Part shown: positions 19,560 through 29,035 of the stretch, one piece after another
Layout: each line of letters begins with the position of its first letter
How positions within the stretch are numbered: the stretch's first letter is position 1
Program-made: the position numbers and the translations under genes
NCBI GenBank assembly: GCA_033439685.1
Contig: JAUEDM010000010.1
Coordinates: forward strand, 62,001-126,000
Source of the DNA: Apodospora peruviana
Lineage: Eukaryota; Ascomycota; Sordariomycetes; Sordariales; Lasiosphaeriaceae
DNA length: 64,000 bases
Direction of reading: 5' to 3'
Notes under the pieces: generated by a model
Databases searched by the model: none
Seen by the model: only the letters and a program-made list of their open reading frames with translations
What the model was told of the DNA's origin: nothing

Positions 19560-21773
19560 ATGAAGCCTCAACCTTCGCCACTCTGTGCAACATGCGAGCA
19601 GATCTTCACGGCAGCAAAGAAAGACCTGGAAGTCTTCTCTCCCTACATACAGCACGGATCTTTGAAGGCGGTGCGGACCATTGGCGACATCTTTGCACAT
19701 GCGGATGAAGGATGCCACTTTTGCCTTCTCCAGCGACGAATCTTTCAACAGCAAGACCATGTCGCTGAGGCCGCTGGCTCACCTGTTGATGTCGAGTGGG
19801 AGAAAGGGGGCTCTGTCAGGGACGACTACACATCAGTGCGATTTGGTCTGACAATTAAGACGGACGATCTCGGGTTGTTTGCCTGTTTCTACATGACTCC
19901 GGTTCCACGCAGTAAGTACGCCCAGTATTTCCCTTCCTACCTTGGGTTGGCACCAAGCCCCAGAGGCGTTGACAGAAGGTGCGACCACGGCAAAGACCGG
20001 CTTGGCAGCCGAGCAACTTCGGCCGCTTCGGAGCCGACCAACGCCAGCCGAAATTCACTCGCTTTAGCTCAGCGCTGGATTGAAAACTGTGTCGCACACC
20101 ATGGCAAGTGTTCTATTGTGAAAGAGTCCCTTGGTGCTGTCAGCTGGCTTCCTACCCGCCTCCTGGACGTCAGCGCATCTCTGCTGCGGCTGCGGCTGAA
20201 GGAAGAAGCCACTGAGGCCACGGGAGTCGAGTACATGACGCTATCACACTGCTGGGGGTCCGGAATGCCGTTTCAACTCACCAGCAATACCTGGGACAGC
20301 CTGCGTCAGGGCATCGACAAATCGGCACTTCCGCAGACGTTTCAAGACGCTGTCGACATCACACAGTTGCTTGGCGTCAAATACTTGTGGATCGACTGTT
20401 TGTGCATTCGCCAAGACTCACCAGAGGACTGGAAGGCCGAGTCCGTCTTGATGGACAAGGTTTACGAGCAATCTTGGTGTAACATCGCTGCGGCTAAAGC
20501 CGACGATAGCGCCGGCGGTTGCTTCGCCACTGGCAGAGATCTATCAGCAATCACTCCATGCGTTGTGACATGGACACCGCCGCGCAAGCCCGGCTCAAAA
20601 AAAGAACAGAAAGAAGAATACTTGTACTGCCTTCCGGAGCAAGACGTTTGGAAAGACAGTTTGGAAAGCTGCAGGCTCTTCACCAGAGGCTGGGTCTTGC
20701 AGGAGCGCACGCTCGCTCGGCGGTCGCTGTGCTTCGACAAGGACCAGATGTTCTGGGAATGCCACGAACACCGCGCCTCGGAGGGCCTTCCGCATGGAGT
20801 GCTGATGCGGAGGAAGAAGCAAACAGAAGGGATGCCCTGGAGCAGCGTTTCCTACCACGCTGGGTACAACCCGCCAAAACTGTCCGTCTCCGACTTGACA
20901 GTGCAGAACCGGCGGGTTGTGATCTCCGACGGCCATTATCTTGATGATTCTTTCAATCGATACTTTGTGTGGAACGACTTTGTCGAGACGTATACCCGCT
21001 GCCAACTCACCTTTCCCGACAAGGACAAGTTGGTGGCCATTTCTGCCATCGCAAGACGTCTTGGACCGCCTCGCGACTACCTCGCCGGCCTCTGGCGCCC
21101 TATGCTCCCAAGCCAGCTGCTGTGGCACGATGCGGCAAGGGTTACCACCAACGACGAGGAATACCCTTCGGGCCTCACCCGTTCCCCGGCATGCCGGACC
21201 CCTTCTTGGTCGTGGGCTTCGGTAAACGGGCTGGTGACCATGGCGCAACCGATGCCCGGCGACTCAAAGAGAGGCTTTGCGTCTGTTCGCTGCATGATCA
21301 ATATTACCAAAGCCCACGTCACGCAATCTAACCTCGCCGGTGACGCCTTTGGTACCGTCGACGGCGGCGTCATCCAGCTGCAGGGTCATCTTGTCAAGGC
21401 GGCGTTACGGAAACACGAGGGCTCGTCCTCCAACGATGGCCGCCACTGGCTCGGCAAGTGCCGGGTCATGGTCGCCCCTGACGAGGGGGATATCATCCAC
21501 GGCAAAGTGTACTACTACCTCCCCATATACCGCACCTCCAACATGTATGTCAGCGGGGATGCCGTCAGCGGCTTGATGCTTGCGCCGACGGGGACAAAGG
21601 CTGGCCAGTATCGTCGAGCAGGCAAGTTTGACGTTGAGGTCTATGACTATGATGTCGACTTTATCGGCATGTTTATGGAGAAGCTGAAAAGTCCTCTTGA
21701 CAAGGCGGATTTCGAAGAGTATCTCGGGGAGACTGAGGATGGTCAGCGACGCTTCCTGATCGAGGTTGTTTAG
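19560..21773 (+). CDS. HET-domain protein, 737 aa
   Basis: A single intact exon starts in CAACAATGAAG context. The N-terminal third has a CATC and CHFC cysteine arrangement found in many HET proteins, then the RWIENCVAHHGKC and LPTRLLDV segments that precede the domain. The HET domain (PF06985) begins near residue 222 (EYMTLSHCWG) and contains LPQTFQDAVDI, YLWIDCLCIRQDS and RGWVLQERTL. The C-terminal region has PSWSWASV. All hallmark blocks missing from the relic at 6443-8199 are present here, so this one looks functional in vegetative incompatibility. It is convergent with the small zinc-ligand gene, only 21 bases apart. Confidence 0.94.
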   Translation: MKPQPSPLCATCEQIFTAAKKDLEVFSPYIQHGSLKAVRTIGDIFAHADEGCHFCLLQRRIFQQQDHVAEAAGSPVDVEWEKGGSVRDDYTSVRFGLTIKTDDLGLFACFYMTPVPRSKYAQYFPSYLGLAPSPRGVDRRCDHGKDRLGSRATSAASEPTNASRNSLALAQRWIENCVAHHGKCSIVKESLGAVSWLPTRLLDVSASLLRLRLKEEATEATGVEYMTLSHCWGSGMPFQLTSNTWDSLRQGIDKSALPQTFQDAVDITQLLGVKYLWIDCLCIRQDSPEDWKAESVLMDKVYEQSWCNIAAAKADDSAGGCFATGRDLSAITPCVVTWTPPRKPGSKKEQKEEYLYCLPEQDVWKDSLESCRLFTRGWVLQERTLARRSLCFDKDQMFWECHEHRASEGLPHGVLMRRKKQTEGMPWSSVSYHAGYNPPKLSVSDLTVQNRRVVISDGHYLDDSFNRYFVWNDFVETYTRCQLTFPDKDKLVAISAIARRLGPPRDYLAGLWRPMLPSQLLWHDAARVTTNDEEYPSGLTRSPACRTPSWSWASVNGLVTMAQPMPGDSKRGFASVRCMINITKAHVTQSNLAGDAFGTVDGGVIQLQGHLVKAALRKHEGSSSNDGRHWLGKCRVMVAPDEGDIIHGKVYYYLPIYRTSNMYVSGDAVSGLMLAPTGTKAGQYRRAGKFDVEVYDYDVDFIGMFMEKLKSPLDKADFEEYLGETEDGQRRFLIEVV

Positions 21774-21794
21774 CGGGTCCCAGGGCCAAGAACC

Positions 21795-22344
21795 CTAGCG
21801 TTTCCCATTCGGGTTCTGTCTCAAGACGTGATCGCCAAGCTTGCAGCCCTTCGCAGTGCCGTCGCCCCCGCAACAGTTCATACTCGAAGCCCTCGGGGAA
21901 ATCCTGACGGGACTCCATCGTGTCCATGTCCATCTCACTGTACTCCCATTCCTGCCAGACTTTGCTATTGTCGTCGAACAGAAGCTCTCGTGTGGAATTC
22001 ATTCAACGTGTCAGATTTTATCTAGGGCGGAGGGGGATGCAACAAGGATGGAACACATTAGGATGATACGAGCACCCTTGGTCATAGTTCAGGGACGGCT
22101 GGAAAGACTGCATGCAGCGCGCGCAGGTCTGATTGGCATTTGCCGTCGTAGTTTTGGCAGGGTCATCGTCGCCAAACTCAGCCTTGCATTTCTTCGTTCC
22201 CTCACTGGAGAACTCCAGCGAGGAATATGTGTCTAGGACTTTGTCACGGAGACTGTTGTCGGGGCTTGTCAGCAGCGCCTGGATGAGCGCGCGGAGCTGA
22301 GGTTCTGGTGCGTTGAGGATGGTGTTGATATGATTGGATGGCAT
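21795..22344 (-). CDS. Small Cys/His-rich zinc-ligand protein, one-base frameshift
   Basis: Exon 1 (22344-22057) starts MPSNHINTILNAPEPQLRAL and ends with TCARCMQSF and CSYHPN, a C-x2-C ... C-x-Y-H arrangement. Intron 22056 to about 21985 leads to an exon with VWQEWEYSEMDMD and QDFPEGFEYE. From there the frame written in the DNA loses similarity. Reading one base later (extra base near 21876) gives a CCGGDGT segment, then GCKLG and a stop at 21795-21797. A CC-GDGT-GC ending is what such conserved fungal proteins normally carry, so the insertion breaks the last zinc ligands. It may be a real mutation or an assembly error. The function of the family is not known to me. Confidence 0.6.
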
Positions 22345-22705
22345 GTTTTGTTGGGTTCTCGACCAGTTTTGCTGATGTTTTGACTGGGTTTTGTGAAGGG
22401 AGGCGATGAGGTTTGTTGAGGTTGATGAAGTTGATGAGGTTGATACGGATGGAACGCGTCTGAGGTGAGGAGTGCAGGAGTGTGGAGGAGTGCGGCTGAC
22501 ATTGTGGGACGTTGTGGGATGATGACAGGGTCTCCACATTGGGATTTGCGCTAGCTGTTTTACGTATATATACCTATATATGATGTCTAACGTTATCTAC
22601 ATTGTATTTATTCTTTCAACAAAATATTTATTCCGTTATGGTTTTAAAAAGAATGTAGTTAGGACTTAATCCAGTTTCTGCCTGTCTAAAAACCTACCTG
22701 TAGTG

Positions 22706-22940
22706 AAGTAGGACTAGTGGGTCTGATCAGCCCTGTAGGGCTGATCAGCTAGTGATACCTTACCTGATCAGGCTCTCCAACCCTCTGATCAGGTGCTTGT
22801 ATATAAAAAGCTTGCGGCTTCTCTTTCATTCTTAGTTACAATCTAAGCACCTTCACATTTATTTTGTACCCAAAACTACCTATTTACCTGCTCTGCAGGC
22901 CAACGAGCCTGCGGCTCGAGTTTGGTCCTTGCAGCACTTA
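22706..22940 (+). repeat. Dispersed repeat, probable solo LTR-type remnant, copy 1
   Basis: Related to 40596-40850. Both begin GTAGGACT(A/G)GTGGG(T/A)CTGATC, contain CTGATCAGCC, have a TATA-like stretch and a CTTAGTTA or GTTAGTTA block, and end with GAGTTTGGTCCTTG(C/A)AG. A promoter-like centre with flanking palindromes suggests an LTR followed by a primer-binding region. No coding part remains. Confidence 0.45.
22723..22748. repeat. Perfect 12-bp inverted repeat
   Basis: CTGATCAGCCCT, two bases (GT), then AGGGCTGATCAG. Further CTGATCAGG copies follow at 22769-22800. It lies inside the LTR-like remnant. Confidence 0.9.
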
Positions 22941-23129
22941 CTGTAACGCCCTGCTCGCCTTTAATAGCCATTCCGTTAGTGAGATACCTCTATATGCCTT
23001 CAGGCGACGCGAGATATGGATGGAGAATAGCGTAAGTGACACCTCAAAAGAAGTGAGGTACTAGAGTTGCCTCTAGACCTTGGAATTTAACTAGATAAGC
23101 CTGTACGATCCAGACTTACAAGCTACTAC

Positions 23130-23205
23130 TGTCACGGCCGGCGTCAGGGATCGATGGACGAACTCATCAATTCGGCGCTATCAACGAAGATTCTAAACTG
23201 GAGAG
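23130..23205 (+). repeat. TGTCAC-starting repeat related to 13398-13470
   Basis: Shares GAACTCATC, CGGCGCTATC, ACGAAGA and a following AGGAAAGAAG purine block with the piece at 13398. Possible LTR end fragment. Confidence 0.4.
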
Positions 23206-23321
23206 GAAAGAAGCTTCATCGTAGGGTGGGACCCCTTGCCCTTCGTTGCTCCTGATTGGTCCTAGTGACCAAGTCTCCACACCGTTCCCAACGGTAGCTC
23301 TGCGGGGTGGCTGGGAGTCAT

Positions 23322-23830
23322 TAATATTATTATTATTATTCATAAGCCGTTGTGCCCTTAGGCATGGCGGATCCTCAAACTATTTACTGTACAGGAAAAC
23401 CGTGCTCTTACGGGCCGGGTGAAAAACCGGTACCGACACTCAAGGAAATACGGCAGTGACTGAGCCTTAAATACAAAAAGAGAAGGCCTCCTGGCCTTCG
23501 ATGGAGGGGGTCTCAAACCGCCGACTCCAGTTCTAGCTTCCTTGCTAGATTGTACATCGGTAAATCTTCCCATGTCCATCAGCCAGCTCAGGATCCTTCT
23601 CGTTAGCCGTACAGCTGCAGGGTCAATCCCCTGTAAGACAGAGTAGAAATCCCGTCGAGTCCGAAGTTCTGCTGTCTCCCATCTTCGTGTCAATAGTGGG
23701 GTCAAACACCATATGACTAGGTGTTCGACCGTCTCATGCCCTTCGCCGCACTCGCAAAATGGTGTTGCAATCCCTGAAAAGCCATGAAACAAGGGTCTGG
23801 GAGGGCTTGGTCCTCACAACCCCTATATCC
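23322..23830 (-). mobile_element. 5'-truncated Tad-like LINE fragment with (TAA)n tail
   Basis: Reading leftward, the frame contains CECGEGHETVEHLVIWC, the C-x-C...ET-x2-H-x4-C knuckle found at the end of fungal LINE (Tad/I-clade) polyproteins. It then continues through KEARTGVGGLRPPPSKARRP and ends FSCTVNSLRIRHA. The element ends in a TAA/ATT repeat at 23322-23342, the usual 3' tail of these elements. Only the 3' end of the retrotransposon is present. It shares its last 60 residues with the fragment at 44010-44290. Confidence 0.75.
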
Positions 23831-24207
23831 ATCTCTTGGATTAAAAGTTTACTACTTTGGTAACCGGGATTTAATAAACCGTCTTCTTGAATAACCTGGA
23901 AAGATTATAAACACTTTATAATCTGAAGAACGAGGCCTCAGTCTTCCTAAATAACCCATAGACGATATCTGACTTACATTGAAGTTACACAAGGTGCGTG
24001 TTGGTGATTGGTTGAGCATGCGTCTACCCCTGCAATATGAACCCTCCGTGCCTTCCATATGCCGTTGTTGCCTAGAATAGAACATATACGAGTCCATTCC
24101 TTGATCCCAGGCAGGCATGCCCCGCAGTCTCCAACATCGGGATTGGGTTGAGAAGCCATTCCGACGACAATCAACGACAGCCAGCCAGCCACACACGCAC
24201 ACAAACA

Positions 24208-25842
24208 ATGGCTATACTCACCTTCTTCTTCGCGCGGGCCGTCGTCTCCTTTGCCACCGCATGGCTCTGGGCCCCTCCAAGATTCTCCCCCTCCTCCTCC
24301 TCTACAATCGAGCAGTATGGGCACCTCCGTTCGCCCCTCGCAACCGCGCTCCTCGTGCCAACCCTCATCTACGCCGTCGTCGTCGTCTTTTGTCTCGAAT
24401 ACACCCTCCGTTTTGTGGCTCTGACCCTCGCCATCGCCGAGCGACCACAACCATCTTCCCCTCCTGCGGCACGCGACAATGACATCAAGAAGTCGTCTGA
24501 CGAAAAAAACAAGCCGACATCAAAACCGATGGTGACAAGCCACCCATCCAACACCCTGCGCCATCTGCACAGCATCGGCGGGACCAAAGCCTATTTCCGT
24601 GGCCTGAAAGTCTACTCTGTCTATATTACACTCTATTTCGGCCTATGGGTCCTGCTCCGGTCGATGATTCGTCCCGTATTTCGGTCTGGCCAGCTCGGCG
24701 ACATTGTGTCAACCCTAATCACAGAGATTATGACAAGCAAACTGCACTGCGCCTGGACGCACGCCATTCTTTCTCTCTCCCTCTCCTCACCACCAACCCA
24801 CTTGCAACCAACCCTCCTTTCCCTCATACCCAGCGAAGGAGGCGAACCGTGGCAACCCAAATCTTTGGTCCTCCCAATCCGCCCTGACACACCGTTAGTA
24901 TTAGGCAGACAGACAGAAACGACTGCCACCGTTTCCCCACAAAACGGGATTTTCGAAAACTGCACCATGTCCCGAAAACATGCAATACTCTGGGCTGACG
25001 ATGCTGGGTCTGTTTGGGTTCAGGACACTGATTCGTCCAACGGCACCCGCGTCAACGGAAACAAAGTCTGGAGTGCGCCGCACCGTTTGCGTGATGGTGA
25101 TGTCCTCGAAATGGGAACCAATATCGTTGACGCTGACGGCGAGATTATTGTTCATCCGCAGATTTCGGCAAGGGTGCACCTCCTTCCCAAAGAAGAAGAA
25201 GAAGAAGAAGAAGAAGAAGAAGAAGAAAAAGAGCAGGAAACTGAGGAGAAATGGTTTGCCGGCTGGTTAACGATCCGGTATGTTTCGTCCAGCGACGCAA
25301 AGATGCTCATCCTCCCTACTTTAGGGGCTGCGGTTTCGGTGGCAACGATCCCGGGCGTGTATTATGCGATCGGTGGTTTGTTAGGTGCCCATGTCTGGCA
25401 TATTCGCACGACAAACAGGATGTCGCCGGTGGAAGTCATTCCGATCGCGATACTTTATTTTGTGGTGGTGTGTGCCGGTGTCGTGGCCTGGGTGTGCAGA
25501 GTGGTTGTGCCGTCGATGATTGTAAGGACAAGAATCGAGGCTTCTCTTTTGGATCCAAGAGTTGAGACGGTCGTGGATATTGATCGGTCGTTTGGGGGTC
25601 GTATGGCGAGAATTGAAGAGGAGCGGAGGAAGTGTGTTACCCGGAAATATTATCTCGGGCGGGTTGGCTGGGGTGGATATGGAGGGATAGCTGATCGCGA
25701 TACGGCGTTGCGGGTTACGGGTGTCTATGGGTACCTTTTTGGGAAGTTGTTGAAAATGGTTGTTGTTTTGGGGGTCGTTGTGTTTGTTGAGCTGGGGGGG
25801 GGGGGGGGAGGTGGGTGGAGGGAGGTGGGTGGAGGGAGGTGA
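24208..25842 (+). CDS. Multi-pass membrane protein with an FHA domain, 544 aa
   Basis: The start at 24208 sits in ACAATGGC context just before the first hydrophobic helix (MAILTFFFARAVVSFATAW). Two N-terminal helices are followed by a KAYFRGLKVYSVYITLYFG helix and LHCAWTHAILS, which resembles a fungal membrane-protein family of unknown function. An FHA domain then covers about residues 230-300: LGRQTETT, MSRKHAIL and DSSNGTRVNG carry the phosphothreonine-binding residues. A glutamate run follows, encoded by (GAA)n, and then further helices (PTLGAAVSVATIPGVYYA; VIPIAILYFVVVCAGVVAW). The last 20 or so residues (glycine-rich) come from a G-run and minisatellite, so the true C-terminus may have been altered. 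Confidence 0.7.
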   Translation: MAILTFFFARAVVSFATAWLWAPPRFSPSSSSTIEQYGHLRSPLATALLVPTLIYAVVVVFCLEYTLRFVALTLAIAERPQPSSPPAARDNDIKKSSDEKNKPTSKPMVTSHPSNTLRHLHSIGGTKAYFRGLKVYSVYITLYFGLWVLLRSMIRPVFRSGQLGDIVSTLITEIMTSKLHCAWTHAILSLSLSSPPTHLQPTLLSLIPSEGGEPWQPKSLVLPIRPDTPLVLGRQTETTATVSPQNGIFENCTMSRKHAILWADDAGSVWVQDTDSSNGTRVNGNKVWSAPHRLRDGDVLEMGTNIVDADGEIIVHPQISARVHLLPKEEEEEEEEEEEEKEQETEEKWFAGWLTIRYVSSSDAKMLILPTLGAAVSVATIPGVYYAIGGLLGAHVWHIRTTNRMSPVEVIPIAILYFVVVCAGVVAWVCRVVVPSMIVRTRIEASLLDPRVETVVDIDRSFGGRMARIEEERRKCVTRKYYLGRVGWGGYGGIADRDTALRVTGVYGYLFGKLLKMVVVLGVVVFVELGGGGGGGWREVGGGR

Positions 25843-25971
25843 GTGGAGGGAGGTGAGTGGAGGCAGGTGAGTGGAGGGAGGTGAGTGGAGGGAGGTGAGT
25901 GGAGGGAGGTGAGTGGAGGGAGGTGAGTGGAGGGAGGTGAGTAGAGGGAGGTGAGTGGAGGGAGGTGATGG
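25797..25971. repeat. GGAGGTGAGTGGAG minisatellite with poly-G start
   Basis: A 14-base unit (GAGGTGAGTGGAGG) is repeated about 11-12 times with single-base variants, after a G14 run. It overlaps the last codons and stop of the FHA gene. Each unit contains GGTGAGTG, identical to a strong 5' splice site. Confidence 0.95.
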
Positions 25972-26143
25972 GGTTTATCATCGGGGAGTAGGCTCATTGG
26001 GAGTTGTAATTATGGGATGGGTTCTGGGTATCGATGGATATCATTACTACTCTCCAACTAATGTATGAGGAAGCTATGGACATCTACCTGACACACCTGT
26101 GCCTTCCTGACACGCACGTTGTGAACAGAATAAAAGAACGCAT

Positions 26144-28333
26144 CTAATTATCCTTGACGCCATTCACCACAACCTCTTCCGGATCCGAGCCCCAGTTGTT
26201 AATGCCGAGGACCTGGTCAATATGTCCCATTGAGAGCGGCTCACCCAGCTCCTTGGCAAAGATCCTAGCACAGTTGAACGTATTTTTGATCTGTCGTCCC
26301 ACCAACGTCAGTTAAGAAAGCTCACAACACCAAATTTTGGGTCTATTCTACTCACCTGTCGTCCATTAACCTTTTCTCTCGCCAGACGGGAAATCGCTTC
26401 TTCTGACACCAGATCCGACGCATACCCACCACCACCTTTCTGTGTGGCCTCCCTATACCGCCGAATAAACATACTCCAGATATGCCTGCGCGCTTTTTCG
26501 TCGAGTTCCGGATAAGAAATCGACACATGGATTCTCGATCGGAAAGCGGTATCGATCTGCCCGATCCGGTTGGTCGTCATGATCAAGATGCCCTGGTAAT
26601 ATTCGAGTTGCCTGAGAAAAATACTGACGAGCGCGTTTCGGGTGACATCTTTCGGCTGGCGCTGCTCGAGAAACACGTCTGCTTCGTCTAGCAGCAACAC
26701 AGCGTTCCATCTGTGCGACTGTTCTAAAATCTTGGAGAGCTTCTCGTCGACTGCGTCTGGGACCACCCCCAAGTCGCCGGCCGAGACAGAATAGAGTGGA
26801 CGGCGCGTGATTTCGGCCACCGCTTCCGCTGTGAGGGTTTTGCCTGACCCTGGCGGACCACTGAATAGACACACTATGCCTTTTCCCTTGCCGGCAATGA
26901 TGTCGTCGAAGTCGTCGTCTTCGGACGAGTGCTGCTTGACCATGCTGTGAAAAAAGGTTTTTGTGCGGCTATCCATGACGAGATCGCGAAACGCGTCGCT
27001 GTTCCAGTTTACTGGACTCAAGCGGGAGACTGGGAAGCCGCCTACTCATGTCCCATCCCAAACATTAGCATTCATACTGATTTGATAATGAAGGTAAGGG
27101 GATAACGAACCCCATTTTCTGTTACTAAAACAGAACCCCAGCGCGATGGGCGGACAGATAACCAGCTGCTCTTCACTCAGTCCATCAGGATCAAGCTTCA
27201 TATGCACAGTCGGAATAAACGCGATGTTTGGGTTTGACGCCCGGAACCCCTTGGGGTCAACAATCATCCTCCCTCTTGAAAAGAATTTGTACTGGCGGGG
27301 GATATGCCGCACGTCGCGCTTCTCGAACATTGCCGGCCCATCGGTTTCCACGACGACCGGTTTTTCGAACAGAGACGCAAATTGTCGCCCTCGTCGCAAC
27401 GCGTCGGCCCGTAATTTGGCTGCGTCGGGGTGGTACTTCAACGGAAAGATGTTTAGGTCCTTGATGGCTCGCGCGCCGACAAATTCGTCGATATACATCA
27501 GGAACGGCTCGTACGCTAACCCGAATTTATTGCCGTCGTTGGCGACGATATGACAATCAATCTTCCAGTAGCGCGACTTGTCGACCATCGTGACGATTCT
27601 CATCGATCGAAACTTGAGGATCTGGTCTTCTTCGACGTACTCGTGGTGGCGATAGACAAGCGTGTTGGGAGTAAAAATTGCCCAGAGGAGCTCAAAAGTG
27701 CACTCGCCTGCTTCTGTTAGACGCTTCAGGTTTGCGCTGGTGGTAGCGAATTCTTCCTCTGCGAATTTCGTGATCTCCGTCAGGTCATCGATCAGATCAC
27801 TGTCGACAGGCGAGTTCTGTCGTGCGTGATCTAGCTTGGACTGGAGGGCGGCCATGGTGTGGTAGAACATCTCTAGTGGAACGACGGGCGGTTTTGTGCG
27901 GAGGGAAATCCCTTCGACGTCGGCGTTGATTTCTTCCATCACCCGCGCGAGGACGTCAGATTTGATGTCGACTTCCGTTTTTGTGAGAAAGCCTTTTTCG
28001 TCGGTGATGCGCCGGACCACGGCGAGTACCTTGCGGCCGTGCTTCTTGACGTCGGGTTTTAGCGACTTGACGAGAACGACGCGGCCTTCTCGGCTACCCG
28101 TGGTGCAAAAGTCGGGTTAGTGTCTCATCATGGGATTTGACCGAGTTGCATGTACATACACATTGAAGCTGATTCGCGTTAGTTTGTTGGTTTGTGGATA
28201 AGGTATGGGAGATGTTTGGGTTGGCTTACTATTGGTCGTAGCGCGATATCCTGCTCCTTGGCTTTTGCTCGACCTTTGCGGCGTCGCCGTCGTCGGCGGC
28301 CTTTGTCAAGGCGTCTGTGATGATATTCGTCAT
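26144..28333 (-). CDS. Fungal AAA+ ATPase (639-642 aa)
   Basis: Starts MTNIITDALTKAADDG at 28333. Exons are 28333-28230, 28093-27111, 27041-26356 and 26290-26144. A possible 9-nt microexon (28168-28160) adds three codons in frame and cannot be decided here. The long N-terminal region (KFRSMRIVTMVDKSRYWKID, HPDAAKLRADALRRGRQFAS, GRMIVDPKGF) matches the domain found before the ATPase in many fungal AAA proteins. The AAA core has Walker A GPPGSGKT (about residue 424), Walker B VLLLDEADVF, sensor MTTNR and a conserved RSRIHVSI segment. The C-terminal lid includes GRQIKNTFNCARIFAKE. The ATPase is complete. Its substrate is unknown; similar genes often neighbour NLR and HET genes. Confidence 0.9.
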
Positions 28334-29035
28334 TTTTACCTGCTTGGTGTTCCAACTGGATATGCGCCGACTGTTCCGCGACTTGGTCCTGGACTAGACG
28401 TTCGGTATTGGCGTGTATTGGTCACGAAAACAAGAACAATGATGTGGTGTTTCGAAAGAAGAAATCCCTCTCAAGGCCACTTCACGAATCACGAAAGGGA
28501 TGCAAGCTGTATCTTCTACTATTTTATTTCGGCAAACCTTGACGTCGCTCCAGACAGCTGGGTGCCTAAAGGTGGCTGCCTCGTTGCGGTTGCTGTACAG
28601 CTGTGGCGAAGCATGTGCTCGTGCAGCATGACTCCGTCTCGCCTACCGCCCACTGGGCATTAGTCCCCAATCCTTCTGCACGACAGCTTGTTGATCGTGA
28701 GAGGGCGAACTGATAGGCAGACCTAAGCCCCATTGTGAGACGTGGGGTTAGGTTCTCTCATTGGGCGCGTCGCCTCTTCTGGACATCGAAAGCACTGATG
28801 TAACAATGAGTCCCCTCCCGAGCGTGCCGCAGCCCGCTTGATGATCGACCATTATTATGCGTTGTCACAGATTCAGCTAGGCGGCTTCATCGGTTAGGCG
28901 GTTGCCTCACTAGACTAGTGTTGCATATGCTGCTGTTTGGTTCGCCTTCCTTATCTTGTAATTCTTGACAATTTTCGGCAAAATGTCTCTGGTCCTTCAT
29001 CTTTTCTTGTTGCCATCACGACCTCCACGGCAAAA
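28334..29035. other. Divergent promoter region between AAA and NLR genes
   Basis: The open frame at 28205-28663 (+) is antisense to the AAA gene's first exon and has no domain. I see nothing else; this interval should hold both promoters. Confidence 0.5.

Noticed and set aside
25192..25245. (GAA)n run as a separate regulatory repeat
   Set aside because: It is in frame in the FHA gene and simply encodes poly-glutamate.
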